A stretch of 64,000 nt of DNA, taken from the NCBI RefSeq assembly GCF_017599385.1, contig NZ_JAGFPK010000001.1:3167336-3231335 (forward strand), read 5' to 3'. Positions 39,781 through 49,438 of the stretch are shown in pieces. The position numbers were made by a program, and so were the translations under genes. Source of the stretch: Ciceribacter sp. L1K22 (GTDB lineage Bacteria; Pseudomonadota; Alphaproteobacteria; Rhizobiales; Rhizobiaceae). Every line of letters begins with the position of its first letter. Position 1 is the first letter of the stretch. The notes under the pieces were generated by a model. It saw only the letters and a list, made by a program, of their open reading frames with translations, was not told where the DNA came from and made no database searches.

Positions 39781-40464
39781 GTGAACAAGATACTGAAGTT
39801 GAATACACGCGACAGAAACATCCTCCTGAAGACGCCGTTCATGGCCTCCCTTGGCCCGACGGCGCTCGCGCAGATGCTGGAGATCGCGACCGTCACCAAC
39901 TACGAGGCCCGGGACCTGTTGTTCCGCGAGGGAGAGCACGCCGAATACTTCTTTTGCGTCCTGAGCGGCTATGTCCGCTTATACCGTCTGAACAAGGACG
40001 GCCGCGAGGCGGATATCCGGGTCTGCGGCCCTGGCGATACCTTCGCCGAATGCCTGCTCGCCGTCGGCGACACCTATCGCTACAACACCCAGGCCGCCGA
40101 GAACGTGACTGTCGCCCGGTTCGAGCTCGACAAGGTTCGCGCCCTTGCGGAGCAGGAAAAGGATGTGGCCAAGGCTATCATCCAGTGCCTGTCCAACTAT
40201 CTCCGCTCGACCATGGATATCGTTGCCAACGACCGGCTTCAGACGGCGCCGCAGCGGGTCGCGCATTACCTCCTAGACCATTGCCCGCAGGACAGCCCCT
40301 CCGCCTCCATCAGGCTCCCGTTCCAGAAGAGCCTGTTGGCCGGAAAGCTCGGCCTGGCGCCGGAGGCTCTCTCCCGCGCCTTTTCCTCTCTGCGCCGCGC
40401 CGGTGTGACGGTGCGCGGCAGGGTCATTCAGATAAGCGACGTCAGTGCCCTCAAGCAGATCTGA
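39781..40464 (+). CDS. Crp/Fnr-family transcriptional regulator
   Basis: 227 aa from GTG 39781 (TAGGA upstream); GTG 39724 and ATG 39739 are alternatives. The N-terminal cyclic-nucleotide-binding-like beta barrel has LFREGEHAEYFFCVLSGYVRLYRLNKDG and VCGPGDTFAE. A long dimer helix and a winged HTH (LLAGKLGLAPEALSRAFSSLRRAG) follow. The recognition helix keeps E-x-x-S-R, the residues that read TTGAT sites in FNR. It lacks the N-terminal cysteine cluster of oxygen-sensing FNR, so it is more like NnrR/DNR or FixK types. The perfect anaerobox upstream suggests autoregulation or a cascade. Confidence 0.85.
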   Translation: MNKILKLNTRDRNILLKTPFMASLGPTALAQMLEIATVTNYEARDLLFREGEHAEYFFCVLSGYVRLYRLNKDGREADIRVCGPGDTFAECLLAVGDTYRYNTQAAENVTVARFELDKVRALAEQEKDVAKAIIQCLSNYLRSTMDIVANDRLQTAPQRVAHYLLDHCPQDSPSASIRLPFQKSLLAGKLGLAPEALSRAFSSLRRAGVTVRGRVIQISDVSALKQI

Positions 40465-40497
40465 CGGACGATTTACTCTCCCTGGTAGACAGCTTTC

Positions 40498-40526
40498 GGC
40501 CGCCACTCCGGCGGCCTCTTTTTTTC
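40498..40526 (+). terminator. Terminator of the Crp/Fnr gene
   Basis: GGCCGCC-ACTCC-GGCGGCC followed by TCTTTTTTT, lying against the 3' end of the opposing ureG gene. Confidence 0.85.
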
Positions 40527-41136
40527 AGATACCGCCGTGCGTCACCAGGAAGTCGACGATCTCACCAAGCCCATCGCCTCGCTTCATGTCGGTGAAGACG
40601 AACGGGCGTCCGCCGCGCATGCGTCGCGCATCCCCGTCCATCACATCCGTGTCGACACCGACATAGGGTGCCAGGTCCTTCTTGTTGATGACCAGAAGGT
40701 CTGACCGCGTGATGGCGGGTCCGCCCTTGCGGGGGATTTCCTCGCCCTGGCAGACCGAGATGACGTAAATGCTGAGGTCCGCAAGGTCGGGCGAAAAGGT
40801 CGCTGCGAGATTGTCGCCGCCCGACTCGATGAACACGATGTCGAGGTCGTCGAAACGTCGTCCGAGCTCGGCGATGGCCTGGAGATTGATCGAGGCATCC
40901 TCCCGGATCGCCGTATGGGGACAGCCGCCGGTCTCAACCCCGATGATCCGGTCGGATGTCAGCGCCTGCATGCGCACAAGCGCATCAGCATCCTCGCGCG
41001 TATAGATGTCATTGGTGACCACAGCTACCGAGTAGCGATCCCTGAGCGCCTTGCAGAGTTTCTCTGTCAGCGCCGTCTTGCCAGAGCCCACCGGCCCGCC
41101 GATACCGACCCTCAAGGGTCCGTTTTCCGATTTCAT
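40525..41136 (-). CDS. ureG: Urease accessory GTPase UreG
   Basis: 203 aa, full length. P-loop [26 protein letters not shown] with the metal-binding Cys-Pro-His region (GGCPHTAIR) and [11 protein letters not shown]4 motif are intact. It couples GTP hydrolysis to nickel delivery into urease in complex with UreD/UreF/UreE. It is the last gene of the ureEFG set, 32 bp after ureF. Confidence 0.97.
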   Translation of the reverse strand: MKSENGPLRVGIGGPVGSGKTALTEKLCKALRDRYSVAVVTNDIYTREDADALVRMQALTSDRIIGVETGGCPHTAIREDASINLQAIAELGRRFDDLDIVFIESGGDNLAATFSPDLADLSIYVISVCQGEEIPRKGGPAITRSDLLVINKKDLAPYVGVDTDVMDGDARRMRGGRPFVFTDMKRGDGLGEIVDFLVTHGGI

Positions 41137-41168
41137 CGTCTTCTTCCTTTCGTCGCCCCGGCTGATCC

Positions 41169-41858
41169 TCAGGACCTGAACAGCCGCACAGGCTGCGTTT
41201 CATGACGAAGCGACATGATGTCACCTATCATGGTGCCGCTGCCCAGATCGCCTTCCTCCGCAAATACCAACACCTCGGCGATGCGTTTGAGCAAATCCTC
41301 GGTCGCCGACTGTATGGCGACCGCCTCCACCTGTCCGATCACGCCAAACCGGATGGCGACGGAGGTAGCCTGCGCGATATAGGCCTGCAGGAACGCAAGA
41401 AGCGCCCACTCCACCGGCACGCCATGAGCACCGGCGACAGCCCCAACCGCGACCGGATAGGGCGCGGGATCTGGCAATCGATCCAGCACCGCCTCCGGCC
41501 ATGCCCTGACCGCCGTTACAAAGGAACTGCCAAGACCTAGGCTCTCCGCATGCCGTTCCCGCGAACCGGCAAGTGATGTGGCAAGGTCGGCTAGTGCGGC
41601 GAGCTCTACAGCGTCCTCCTGACATCGATGCGCGAGCGACAGAAACAGGGCGTCCGTCCGCGTCGCACCGATCTCTAGAGATGAGTGTACCCAATCCCGC
41701 AGCGAGGGCCCGTCGGACACCAGCCGGTCCGCGACCGCGCGCTCCAGACCGCCGGAATAGGCGAACGTGCCCACAGGAAAGGCGGGAGAAAGCCACGCCA
41801 TCAGGCGAAGGAGAGCTTGTCGCTCCCCTATGTCGCCGCGCGGCGGGCTCTCACCCAT
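41169..41858 (-). CDS. ureF: Urease accessory protein UreF
   Basis: 229 aa. [41 protein letters not shown] and [19 protein letters not shown] are typical of UreF, which scaffolds the UreD/F/G activation complex. The start is uncertain: ATG 41858 and ATG 41870 both overlap the ureE stop region, consistent with translational coupling; neither has a strong Shine-Dalgarno. Confidence 0.94.
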   Translation of the reverse strand: MGESPPRGDIGERQALLRLMAWLSPAFPVGTFAYSGGLERAVADRLVSDGPSLRDWVHSSLEIGATRTDALFLSLAHRCQEDAVELAALADLATSLAGSRERHAESLGLGSSFVTAVRAWPEAVLDRLPDPAPYPVAVGAVAGAHGVPVEWALLAFLQAYIAQATSVAIRFGVIGQVEAVAIQSATEDLLKRIAEVLVFAEEGDLGSGTMIGDIMSLRHETQPVRLFRS

Positions 41859-42300
41859 GATGATGACCATGGCCGTGATATGCCCCGCGAACCGGTTGGA
41901 AACGCTCTTCCACCTCCGCGACCACCCCACCCAAGCCGATCAGCATCTCGCGGATCACATGATCGCGGAGAATGAGGATGCGATCGTCTTCGATTTGCGC
42001 CGACAGGTGACGATTGCCCAGATGCCAGGCAAGCTCGATCAAGTGAAGACGATCTCTTGCTCGTATTTCGAGCAGTTTTTCCGGCTTCGCCTCGATCTCC
42101 ACAACGGTCCCGTCGTCCACCTCCAGCAAATCGCCATGGGCGAGCAGCACTGGCTCCTTCAGATCGAGCATGATCATGCTGTCATCCGCAAGATGCAGCA
42201 GCTTGCGCCTCAGATGTCGCTCGTCATGGGAGAGTATGATCTTGCCGGCCACGGGACGCATGCCCGCTCCGGCTGTCGAAATCGATGTTACGCGACGCAT
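41851..42300 (-). CDS. ureE: Urease accessory nickel metallochaperone UreE
   Basis: 149 aa. The N-terminal peptide-binding part ([23 protein letters not shown]) precedes the metal-binding domain with [14 protein letters not shown] short His-rich tail, [11 protein letters not shown], is a nickel reservoir. ATG 42300 follows AAGGACA; the extra upstream codons are not conserved in type. It lies 71 bp downstream of a GGDEF gene. Confidence 0.95.
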   Translation of the reverse strand: MRRVTSISTAGAGMRPVAGKIILSHDERHLRRKLLHLADDSMIMLDLKEPVLLAHGDLLEVDDGTVVEIEAKPEKLLEIRARDRLHLIELAWHLGNRHLSAQIEDDRILILRDHVIREMLIGLGGVVAEVEERFQPVRGAYHGHGHHHG

Positions 42301-42371
42301 GGACTGTCCTTTTGCACTGCAGTCAAACATGCAAAATTCACGCCAGCGCCGCAACCGGCAAATGCCGTAGA

Positions 42372-43226
42372 TCAGGAGAGCGACACGGCGGTTCTTGTCG
42401 GCGGGACGACCTCCATCGATCCCGCCTCCCCTTCGTCGCGACGGAAGGACAGCGCCAGCTCGCTCTCGTGCACCACCCGATTCCGACCGGCGGCTTTGGC
42501 AAGGTAGAGCGCCCGATCGGCGGACGAATAGACGATCTCTCCACGCCGTTCGCCGAACTCGGCGACGCCGACCGAGATGGTCGTGGAAATGGCAACATCC
42601 TCGAAAGCGACTCTCTGCTCGGCGATCCGCTGCCTCACCCGCTCGACAAGCTCGATACGGCTTTGCATATCGCCGCCACGGATCACCACGCCGAATTCCT
42701 CGCCCCCGAGTCGAGCGGCGACATGCGGAGCGCCGAACACTTCGCGAATGGCTGTTGCAACAGAACGGATCACCGTATCGCCAGCCAGATGTCCATGACG
42801 GTCATTGATCGCCTTGAAACGGTCGAGATCGAAGATGGCGAGCGAGGCGTTCTCTTCTCCCTGCGCCAGCAGCTCGGAAAACGCGCGTCGATTGAGAAGA
42901 CCGGAGAGCATGTCGGTGCGGCTGAGACGTTCGAAACGCGCGCGGGACAAGGTCAACTCCCGCATGGCGCTACCAAGGGCGAGAGCCATCAGTCCGGACA
43001 CGGCACCGCCGATCAACCACGAAAAAAGAACAGACAGCAAAACCGCGTTGCTGAAATCGGGCGCGAGGCCGAGCACATGGTTGACCGGCAGCACGACCAG
43101 GCAGAGGGCAAACGACAAAAGAACGGCACGAAAAGCCATCTTGAGGGCAAAACGCCGAACGCCGCCGCGCCGTTCGAATTCGGCGAGATCGACCTTCAGG
43201 GAAAACCATTTGTTGAGGCGTTTCAC
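42372..43226 (-). CDS. Membrane GGDEF diguanylate cyclase embedded in the urease locus
   Basis: 284 aa. Two membrane segments (about 30-50 and 60-85: [38 protein letters not shown]) are followed by a GGDEF domain with the active GGEEF variant ([11 protein letters not shown]) and an upstream [18 protein letters not shown] 43226 is preceded by AGGAG. No EAL domain and no clear sensor beyond the membrane part. It lies between ureC and ureE on the same strand with a 481-bp region upstream, so ureEFG may be transcribed from its promoter. An unusual link between c-di-GMP and urease maturation (inference). Confidence 0.92.
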   Translation of the reverse strand: MKRLNKWFSLKVDLAEFERRGGVRRFALKMAFRAVLLSFALCLVVLPVNHVLGLAPDFSNAVLLSVLFSWLIGGAVSGLMALALGSAMRELTLSRARFERLSRTDMLSGLLNRRAFSELLAQGEENASLAIFDLDRFKAINDRHGHLAGDTVIRSVATAIREVFGAPHVAARLGGEEFGVVIRGGDMQSRIELVERVRQRIAEQRVAFEDVAISTTISVGVAEFGERRGEIVYSSADRALYLAKAAGRNRVVHESELALSFRRDEGEAGSMEVVPPTRTAVSLS

Positions 43227-43707
43227 GGGGCGCTCCTCGTTCCTCCGACGGCCAACGGATAAGGAGCTTCTCTTGGCGTTCTCCTAATCGAAACGTTAAA
43301 AAGAGAACGATTTCGGACAAAGTTTTCAGGTCGCTTCTGAAGACCGCGTGCCGATATTTAAAGTAGTATATTCGAATAAAAGAATGCGCGTTGGATTTGT
43401 TGAGGAGCTACCGTAGCTTACGTATTTTGCCGATATTTCGCGGCGTCTTCGACGAACCTCTGCAACCGGATTTGACCGCAACACCACTTTTGGTATGCGT
43501 CTTTCTTTTCCACAGAAAAGCGCAGTTTACGCTTCGGTCCGAAGCCGAATTTCTTAATCTCTTAAAGCGTTGAGACGCTCAGCCGCGTATCGATTGTTAA
43601 CGATAGCTAACTCCAAGGGAGGACATCTGGCCGGCGACTCACGCAGACCAATACCTCTGACGACATCCGCTGGATGCCGTCAGCCGCCAATGCCAGCGGA
43701 GTACCGA
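43227..43707. promoter_or_regulatory. Non-coding region between ureC and the GGDEF gene
   Basis: 481 bases, AT-rich at about 43280-43620, with no credible gene. It contains the small palindrome TATCG-N8-CGATA and, next to the ureC stop, the hairpin at 43657-43683. It probably carries the promoter for the GGDEF-ureEFG segment; exact elements were not assigned. Confidence 0.5.
43657..43683 (-). terminator. Strong hairpin after ureC
   Basis: CTGACG(N)CATCC-AGC-GGATG(N)CGTCAG-type stem of about 12 bp, 25 bases past the ureC stop on the minus strand. There is no U-run, so it may be an mRNA-stabilising stem or a weak/Rho-assisted terminator. Confidence 0.5.
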
Positions 43708-45420
43708 TCAAAAGAGGAAATACCGCTGCGCCATCGGTAGCACCGTTGCCGGTTCGCAGGTCAGCAATTCCCCGTCCGCACGGACCTCGTACGTCTCCGG
43801 ATCGACCTCGATCTCGGGCGTCAGATCGTTGAGGATCATCGACTTCTTGGAAATGCCACCGCGTGTATTCTTCACTGCGACGAGTTGCTTGCCGACGCCG
43901 ATCCGCGAGGCGAGGCCTGCATCGATCGAGGCCTGGCTGACGAAGGTGACGGACGTGTTGGTGCGCGCCTTGCCATAGGAGCCGAACATCGGCCGATAGT
44001 GCACCGGCTGCGGCGTGGGGATTGACGCGTTCGGATCGCCCATGGGAGCCGCCGCGATCATGCCACCAAGCAGAACCATATCAGGCTTTACGCCAAAGAA
44101 GGCCGGGTTCCAGATCACGAGGTCGGCGCGCTTGCCGATCTCCACCGAGCCGATCTCGTGGCTGAGGCCATGCGCGATTGCAGGATTGATCGTGTACTTG
44201 GCGATATACCGGCGAACCCGGAAATTGTCGTTGTCGCCCGTCTCCTGCGCAAGCCGGCCGCGCTGGCGCTTCATCTTGTCGGCGGTCTGCCATGTACGGA
44301 TCGCCACCTCGCCGACGCGGCCCATGGCCTGGCTGTCGGACGAGATGATCGAGAAGGCGCCGATGTCGTGCAGAATATCCTCGGCCGCGATCGTCTCCTT
44401 GCGGATACGGCTTTCGGCGAAGGCGATGTCTTCCGGAATGGATGACGACAGGTGATGGCAGACCATCAGCATGTCCAGATGCTCGGCAATCGTGTTGACG
44501 GTGTAGGGACGCGTCGGGTTGGTCGACGACGGGATAACGTTCAACTGGCCGCAGATCTTGATGATATCGGGCGCATGACCGCCACCCGCACCCTCGGTGT
44601 GGAAGGCGTGGATGGTGCGGCCGCGGATCGCGCCGATCGTATCTTCCACAAAGCCGCTTTCGTTCAGCGTATCGGTGTGGATCATCACCTGAACATCCAT
44701 CTGGTCGGCGACCGACAGGCAGCAGTCGATCGCGCCGGGCGTCGTGCCCCAATCCTCGTGCAGTTTGAGAGAAGTTGCGCCGGCGAGCACCATCTCCTCA
44801 AGCGCGCCGGGCAGAGAGGCGTTGCCCTTGCCGGCGAAAGCCAGGTTCATCGGGAAGGCGTCAGCTGCCTCGATCATGCGGGCGATATGCCAGGGACCGG
44901 GCGTGCACGTGGTGGCAAGCGTACCATGCGCCGGCCCCGTGCCACCGCCCAACATGCAGGTGAGACCGCTCATCAGGGCCTCTTCGATCTGCTGCGGGCA
45001 GATGAAATGGATATGCGCGTCCATGCCGCCGGCCGTGACGATCTTGCCCTCCCCGGCGATCGCCTCCGTACCGGGGCCGACGATGATGTCGACACCAGGC
45101 TGCGTGTCCGGGTTTCCGGCCTTGCCGATCGCGACGATGCGGCCGTCCCTGAGGCCGATATCGGCCTTCACGATTCCCCAGTGATCGATGATCAAAGCAT
45201 TGGTGATGACAGTATCGACAGCCCCGTCCGCGCGTGTCACCTGGCTCTGCCCCATGCCGTCGCGGATGACCTTTCCGCCGCCGAACTTCACCTCCTCGCC
45301 ATAGGTCGTGTAGTCCTTCTCGACCTCGACAAAGAGCTCGGTATCGGCGAGCCGCACCTTATCGCCTGTCGTCGGACCGAACATCGAGGCATAGGCCGCG
45401 CGGGACATCTTGTAGGGCAT
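43708..45420 (-). CDS. ureC: Urease alpha subunit
   Basis: 570 aa, standard length. It hydrolyses urea to ammonia and carbamate at a di-nickel centre. Visible are [14 protein letters not shown] (nickel His-x-His), [11 protein letters not shown] (the Lys is carbamylated), the [15 protein letters not shown] nickel His, [12 protein letters not shown], the catalytic flap [18 protein letters not shown] and [20 protein letters not shown] precedes ATG 45420. It follows a GT29-like gene by 3 bp. Confidence 0.98.
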   Translation of the reverse strand: MPYKMSRAAYASMFGPTTGDKVRLADTELFVEVEKDYTTYGEEVKFGGGKVIRDGMGQSQVTRADGAVDTVITNALIIDHWGIVKADIGLRDGRIVAIGKAGNPDTQPGVDIIVGPGTEAIAGEGKIVTAGGMDAHIHFICPQQIEEALMSGLTCMLGGGTGPAHGTLATTCTPGPWHIARMIEAADAFPMNLAFAGKGNASLPGALEEMVLAGATSLKLHEDWGTTPGAIDCCLSVADQMDVQVMIHTDTLNESGFVEDTIGAIRGRTIHAFHTEGAGGGHAPDIIKICGQLNVIPSSTNPTRPYTVNTIAEHLDMLMVCHHLSSSIPEDIAFAESRIRKETIAAEDILHDIGAFSIISSDSQAMGRVGEVAIRTWQTADKMKRQRGRLAQETGDNDNFRVRRYIAKYTINPAIAHGLSHEIGSVEIGKRADLVIWNPAFFGVKPDMVLLGGMIAAAPMGDPNASIPTPQPVHYRPMFGSYGKARTNTSVTFVSQASIDAGLASRIGVGKQLVAVKNTRGGISKKSMILNDLTPEIEVDPETYEVRADGELLTCEPATVLPMAQRYFLF

Positions 45421-45423
45421 GGT

Positions 45424-46062
45424 TCAGGCTCCTTGGGAGGGGGAGGATGAGGACGGCAGGCGCTGCAGGCGCCCGGCGGCGATATAGGTTTCGATCAACC
45501 GGCGTTCCGCCGCGAAGGGATGGCCATCCCAGCCGGTATGGCCGAAACCGGCAATGACGATCTCATCTCCGGCGAAGCCGAAATCGCCAAGAATATGGGT
45601 CACGACCACCATGCCGCTGCTCGGCACCACATAGGGTCCCGGCTCATGGGCGGCGAGCGCCACGTCCGCAGCCTCGTGCACGGTCGCTGGAATGACGCGG
45701 TGCGCCTTGCCGGACTCTTGAGCGAATGTTGCAAAGTCCGCCGTCCGGTCGTCACAGAAATCGTCGAGCTCGGGATTGGTGATCGCGAGTTGCGGTCGCA
45801 ACGCGGTGAACTTCTCAGGATCGCGTACGGACCAGATTTCGCGGGACCCGACGACGGCAGGACTACCCCGCCATTGTTGCGACGTCACCATCGCATGCGC
45901 GGGACGGCCGGTATTGCAGACGGCAACGACATCGGTTCTTCGACCGGCCGGGCCGAGATTCCGACTGTCGTTGAAACGGATGACGAGGTCGGACAGGTCG
46001 ATCATCCTGTCCGATCCATCCGCCACCGGTCCGTTTCCAACGATCATGATGCGCCTGCCCAT
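45424..46062 (-). CDS. GT29-like 'urease operon accessory protein'
   Basis: 212 aa. It has a glycosyltransferase-29/sialyltransferase-like pattern (IMIVGNGPVADGSDRMIDLSDLVIRFND; YVVPSSGMVVVTHILGD; IVIAGFGHTGWDGHPFAAERRLIE). Orthologues in rhizobial ure operons are annotated as urease operon accessory proteins, but no function in urease maturation is established. AGGAAACTGA precedes the ATG. It sits 3 bp upstream of ureC, so it is tightly coupled. The GT29 resemblance could be structural only. Confidence 0.75.
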   Translation of the reverse strand: MGRRIMIVGNGPVADGSDRMIDLSDLVIRFNDSRNLGPAGRRTDVVAVCNTGRPAHAMVTSQQWRGSPAVVGSREIWSVRDPEKFTALRPQLAITNPELDDFCDDRTADFATFAQESGKAHRVIPATVHEAADVALAAHEPGPYVVPSSGMVVVTHILGDFGFAGDEIVIAGFGHTGWDGHPFAAERRLIETYIAAGRLQRLPSSSSPSQGA

Positions 46063-46078
46063 TCAGTTTCCTGCCGTC

Positions 46079-46501
46079 TCAGTAATTTTCGACCAGGCTT
46101 TTCAGCTCCTCGGTCCGCTCGCGGGTCATTTCCGCCAAGCATGAGGAATACACCATCGGCGCCATCGAACCGCCCTGCACACCGAGTTCCTCCACGTCGC
46201 ATTGCGTGTCTCGATACTTGAGCCAGGCCCGCTGGCTGGCAAGCAGAGCTTCCTCGGCACGCGCAATCATGTTGAGCGTCTTGAACCCCTCGTCCCAGTC
46301 CTTGGCGGCTTCCTTCGTCAACACCCACTGCGCGTTCAGAGCGGCATCCGCTTCCTCGTAGTCTTTTTGGGCGCAAACATTCATATCGTGTTGGGTCATG
46401 GCATTCTCGCAATCCACCTGCGGCTCGTCTTCGCCGACGGCGGGACCCTCAGCGAGCATAACGCAGCCACACAACAATAGCGGCAATACGTACTTCAGCA
46501 T
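46079..46501 (-). CDS. LprI-type (DUF1311) periplasmic protein
   Basis: 140 aa. A lipoprotein-like or signal N-terminus (MLKYVLPLLLCGCVMLAEG) is followed by the DUF1311 core with conserved Cys pairs (DCENAMTQHDMNVCAQ; QRAWLKYRDTQCDVE; YSSCLAEMTRERTEEL), the family of lysozyme inhibitor LprI. ATG 46501 has GGGAAGAG upstream. It lies between ureB and the GT29-like gene in the urease operon; such placement recurs in rhizobia but its role there is unknown. Confidence 0.82.
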   Translation of the reverse strand: MLKYVLPLLLCGCVMLAEGPAVGEDEPQVDCENAMTQHDMNVCAQKDYEEADAALNAQWVLTKEAAKDWDEGFKTLNMIARAEEALLASQRAWLKYRDTQCDVEELGVQGGSMAPMVYSSCLAEMTRERTEELKSLVENY

Positions 46502-46531
46502 TCTTTCTCTTCCCGCTCTGGATCGCACATC

Positions 46532-46837
46532 TTAGAGCGCTCCCATGACCTGCTGCCGGAACCCATAGACCGCGCGCTTGCCCGACAGCGGGATCAGCGT
46601 CACCTGTCGCGTTTGGCCCGGCTCGAAACGAACGGCAGTACCTGCCGGAATGTCGAGCCGCATGCCGCGCGCCTTGTCGCGCTCGAAGGACAGCCCGGCA
46701 TTGGTTTCAAAGAAATGGTAGTGACTGCCGACCTGCACGGGCCGATCGCCCGTGTTGGATACCTCAAGTGTCACCGTCGGCAAGCCACTGTTAAGTTCGA
46801 TGTCGCCGTTCGCGGCAATGATTTCACCGGGGATCAT
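46532..46837 (-). CDS. ureB: Urease beta subunit
   Basis: 101 aa, full length. [36 protein letters not shown] and [18 protein letters not shown] are diagnostic. Structural subunit packed with UreA and UreC. Confidence 0.97.
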   Translation of the reverse strand: MIPGEIIAANGDIELNSGLPTVTLEVSNTGDRPVQVGSHYHFFETNAGLSFERDKARGMRLDIPAGTAVRFEPGQTRQVTLIPLSGKRAVYGFRQQVMGAL

Positions 46838-46852
46838 GGCTTCTCCTCACTC

Positions 46853-47107
46853 CTAAGCGGCCGTACGGGGCTGACATCCCTCGGCCTTGAAAATTCGTAC
46901 TGTCGATGCAGGATTGTTGACGAGCTTACTCGCCGGCCGGATCGGTCTGCGCACAAGTTCGCCGCCGCAATTCGGGCAAACGCCCTCAAGCACACCCGTC
47001 GCGCAATCGACGCAGAAGGTGCATTCGAAGCTGCATATCAGCGCATCCCGGCTCTCCGGAGGCAGGTCGCGGTCGCAGCATTCGCAGTTGGGACGAAGAT
47101 CCAGCAT
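46853..47107 (-). CDS. DUF1272 zinc-ribbon-like protein
   Basis: 84 aa with eight cysteines in C-x2-C pairs (NCECCDRDLP; CSFECTFCVDC; VCPNCGGELVRRP), the DUF1272 pattern. It likely binds zinc or another metal. It lies between ureA and ureB with gaps of 4 and 15 bp, so it is in the operon. A nickel or zinc role during urease assembly can be imagined but is unproven. Confidence 0.88.
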   Translation of the reverse strand: MLDLRPNCECCDRDLPPESRDALICSFECTFCVDCATGVLEGVCPNCGGELVRRPIRPASKLVNNPASTVRIFKAEGCQPRTAA

Positions 47108-47111
47108 GGTC

Positions 47112-47414
47112 TCACCTGATCGGTTCGTGCACGGTCACCAGCTTGGTGCCGTCCGGAAAGGTCGCCTCCACCTGCACGTCGTGGATCATCTCGGCAACCC
47201 CTTCCATAACCTGGGCGCGGGTTATGACATGCGCACCGGCCTCCATCAGGTCAGCCACCGCCCTGCCGTCGCGCGCGCCCTCGACGACAAAGTCGGTGAT
47301 CAGCGCGATTGCCTCGGGATGGTTGAGTTTCACCCCCCGCTCCAGCCGGCGCCGCGCCACCATGGCCGCCATGCTGATCAGCAGTTTGTCCTTTTCCCTC
47401 GGCGTCAGGTTCAT
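47112..47414 (-). CDS. ureA: Urease gamma subunit
   Basis: 100 aa, full length: [40 protein letters not shown] and [11 protein letters not shown]. Separate ureA, ureB and ureC genes are the usual bacterial layout; here DUF1272 splits A from B. Confidence 0.97.
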   Translation of the reverse strand: MNLTPREKDKLLISMAAMVARRRLERGVKLNHPEAIALITDFVVEGARDGRAVADLMEAGAHVITRAQVMEGVAEMIHDVQVEATFPDGTKLVTVHEPIR

Positions 47415-47440
47415 GACCGCTCCACTTGTTTTTCAGGCTC

Positions 47441-48259
47441 TTACAGATTCCAGACTTTCGGCACAGACGCGCCGCCGCGCAAGACGGAAATGACCGGGAT
47501 CAAGGTTTTTCTGAGTGTGAACCCATCCTCGGCGACGAGACGCACGACGAGCTTGCCGTTCCACTCACTCGCACCGCCAAAGCTGTTGCCAAGCGCGCTA
47601 CGCACTGTTGCCAGATAGGCTTCACTCTTGGGACCGGCATAGAGAACTGTCGCGAACGCAACATGACCGCGAAGCACCGGCGCTCGGGCGACAAGCTCCG
47701 CCACCGCCCCTTGGAGGCGCAGGTCTTCGGCATGGATGAGACGTCCGTCGCGCCGGATGCGCCAGCGGTCACGCACGAGGCCGGTCTCCATGGCCTCGCC
47801 CATCGCCTTGCGCCCGAGCAGAATCGCCTCGACGGCAAGAAATTCCGCATCAATGGCCAGATCGACGTCAAGATGACGCGTCAGGGACGAACGGTCGAAG
47901 AGAATGGACTCCTGCGGCAGCCAATGGACGCGCGCGCTTTCGCCGACCTCAATCCGGGTCCTTATCTCTGCGGTATCCTCGGCGGCCTTGTAGATCTTCT
48001 CGCACGCCTGAGTCGTGGCGGTGACGAACGTGCCGGCGCCGGCGCTCACATCCCAGTTGAAGCGATCACCGCCGGTCATGCCGCCGGCGGTGTTGATGAA
48101 CACCGCCTCCATCTCGTTCGAAAACGTATCGGGGAGCCGAATCTTGGCGGCCCCCTCCTGATAGAGCTCGGCGATCCGGCTGCGTCCGCCGAGCGCCTTT
48201 GCTACAAGTCGCCCACGACCGCGGGCTCGCTGCTGGCTGATCCGAGCGGCTGGTTGCAC
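47441..48259 (-). CDS. ureD: Urease accessory protein UreD
   Basis: 272 aa from GTG 48259, which has AGGGGA five bases before it and gives the expected UreD start (about [16 protein letters not shown]). A longer reading from 48373 runs inside the previous gene and is unlikely. Core motifs are [48 protein letters not shown] and [10 protein letters not shown]. It acts with UreF/UreG in apo-urease activation. It overlaps the end of the upstream hydrolase gene by 58 bases. Confidence 0.94.
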   Translation of the reverse strand: MQPAARISQQRARGRGRLVAKALGGRSRIAELYQEGAAKIRLPDTFSNEMEAVFINTAGGMTGGDRFNWDVSAGAGTFVTATTQACEKIYKAAEDTAEIRTRIEVGESARVHWLPQESILFDRSSLTRHLDVDLAIDAEFLAVEAILLGRKAMGEAMETGLVRDRWRIRRDGRLIHAEDLRLQGAVAELVARAPVLRGHVAFATVLYAGPKSEAYLATVRSALGNSFGGASEWNGKLVVRLVAEDGFTLRKTLIPVISVLRGGASVPKVWNL

Positions 48260-49341
48260 GTATTCCCCTGTCCGCCCGTCGAGTCCAGGCTGGCGTTCTT
48301 GGCGGTCGGGCAGCCCGCTTGTCCCGGCTGGCCCGCAAGCAGGCCGCCACCCGAAGTCTGGAAGAAGTCCCACATTCTTCCCGTCGCATCAACCTCACGA
48401 CTCGGCTGATTGTCGGTCGAGGCGAGTTGGAATAGCAGCTTCTGGCTTGGCCACGAATGCCCTGCATCGGCGATCACATAGGACATGACGCCGACACCAT
48501 TCTTGCATCCGGCATAGCTGGAGACGCTGATCTCCTCACCCTCGGCAGTCATCGGCTTCATGTCGCAGCCATTGAGCTCCGCCCAGCGCCCCACCGCGAC
48601 CTTGCCACCATATTGCCAATAGGGCTTTCCGCCACCCGAGAACGGATTGACGTCATCCTTGAGACCGGAAAACGCGATAATCGAGATCGGCCTGGCAGGT
48701 TTGCAGGTATCCGGACGCGGGCGCCAAACACCCTCTTCCTGTTCCGGATAACCGGCGCGCAATCCCATCATGAAACCAGCCGCGGCAAACTCCGAATTAC
48801 CATTGCAGATGAACTGCGACAGCATCCGCCCTCCGCCTGAATAGCCGGTCGCATAAATCCGGGTCGGGTCCACGCAGAAGGTTTCCTTGGCATAGGCGAC
48901 CGCGTCCCGGATGAACTGCTCTTCGTCGAGACCATTCTCCTCGCTGACGCCCGGCAGAGGTTTCACTCCCGGCACGTTCCAGGCATGCGCACCCTTGAAC
49001 GATCCGTCTAGGCTGCCCTGAAGCGCGATGACGATGAAGCCCTCGCGCTCACCGATCTCGTCCCAGTGGCTCCGGTTCATCTGGCCATCAGGATGGCTAT
49101 TCGACCCGTGGAAGTCGAACACCAGTGGCATCTTGCGCTTTCCGTCATAGGCCGACGGAACGAAATAGACGGCGGAGCGTTCTACACCGTCAGACATGAT
49201 CTTAAGGTCATGGCGACCCGACTGGAAAACCGGGCCGCAGCCAGCGGCAAGAGCCGCAGAATTGACGAGTGTCACAAAAACCGTCGCGAGCACGACGCGA
49301 ACCCACGCCGGCTGACGGAAAAAAACCGCGCTGGTTGTCAT
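48202..49341 (-). CDS. Secreted LpqC/poly(3-hydroxybutyrate)-depolymerase-like esterase
   Basis: 379 aa. Signal peptide at residues 1-32 ([18 protein letters not shown]), then an alpha/beta-hydrolase with [35 protein letters not shown] (nucleophile Ser in GYSGG) and ADAGHSWP (His). It resembles feruloyl-esterase/PHB-depolymerase family members. ATG 49341 has AGAAGGC upstream. The C-terminal 40 residues are Gly/Ser-rich and overlap ureD, suggesting an end altered by rearrangement (inference). It lies between urtE and ureD; no known urea role. Confidence 0.82.
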   Translation of the reverse strand: MTTSAVFFRQPAWVRVVLATVFVTLVNSAALAAGCGPVFQSGRHDLKIMSDGVERSAVYFVPSAYDGKRKMPLVFDFHGSNSHPDGQMNRSHWDEIGEREGFIVIALQGSLDGSFKGAHAWNVPGVKPLPGVSEENGLDEEQFIRDAVAYAKETFCVDPTRIYATGYSGGGRMLSQFICNGNSEFAAAGFMMGLRAGYPEQEEGVWRPRPDTCKPARPISIIAFSGLKDDVNPFSGGGKPYWQYGGKVAVGRWAELNGCDMKPMTAEGEEISVSSYAGCKNGVGVMSYVIADAGHSWPSQKLLFQLASTDNQPSREVDATGRMWDFFQTSGGGLLAGQPGQAGCPTAKNASLDSTGGQGNTCNQPLGSASSEPAVVGDL

Positions 49342-49438
49342 CGATATGCCTTCTGTTCGCAGATGTGCGGAAAGTACCACGACACCGTGCAGCATCAAGC
49401 GTACATTCTTGTCAAATCAACAAGCCAGCCCTGCAACA

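Noticed and set aside
42285..43262. 325-codon plus-strand frame opposite the GGDEF gene
   Set aside because: The minus strand encodes a complete GGDEF domain; the plus-strand frame has no family signal.
43391..43573. 60-codon frame in the ureC-GGDEF gap
   Set aside because: AT-rich, no ribosome-binding site, no similarity; treated as non-coding.
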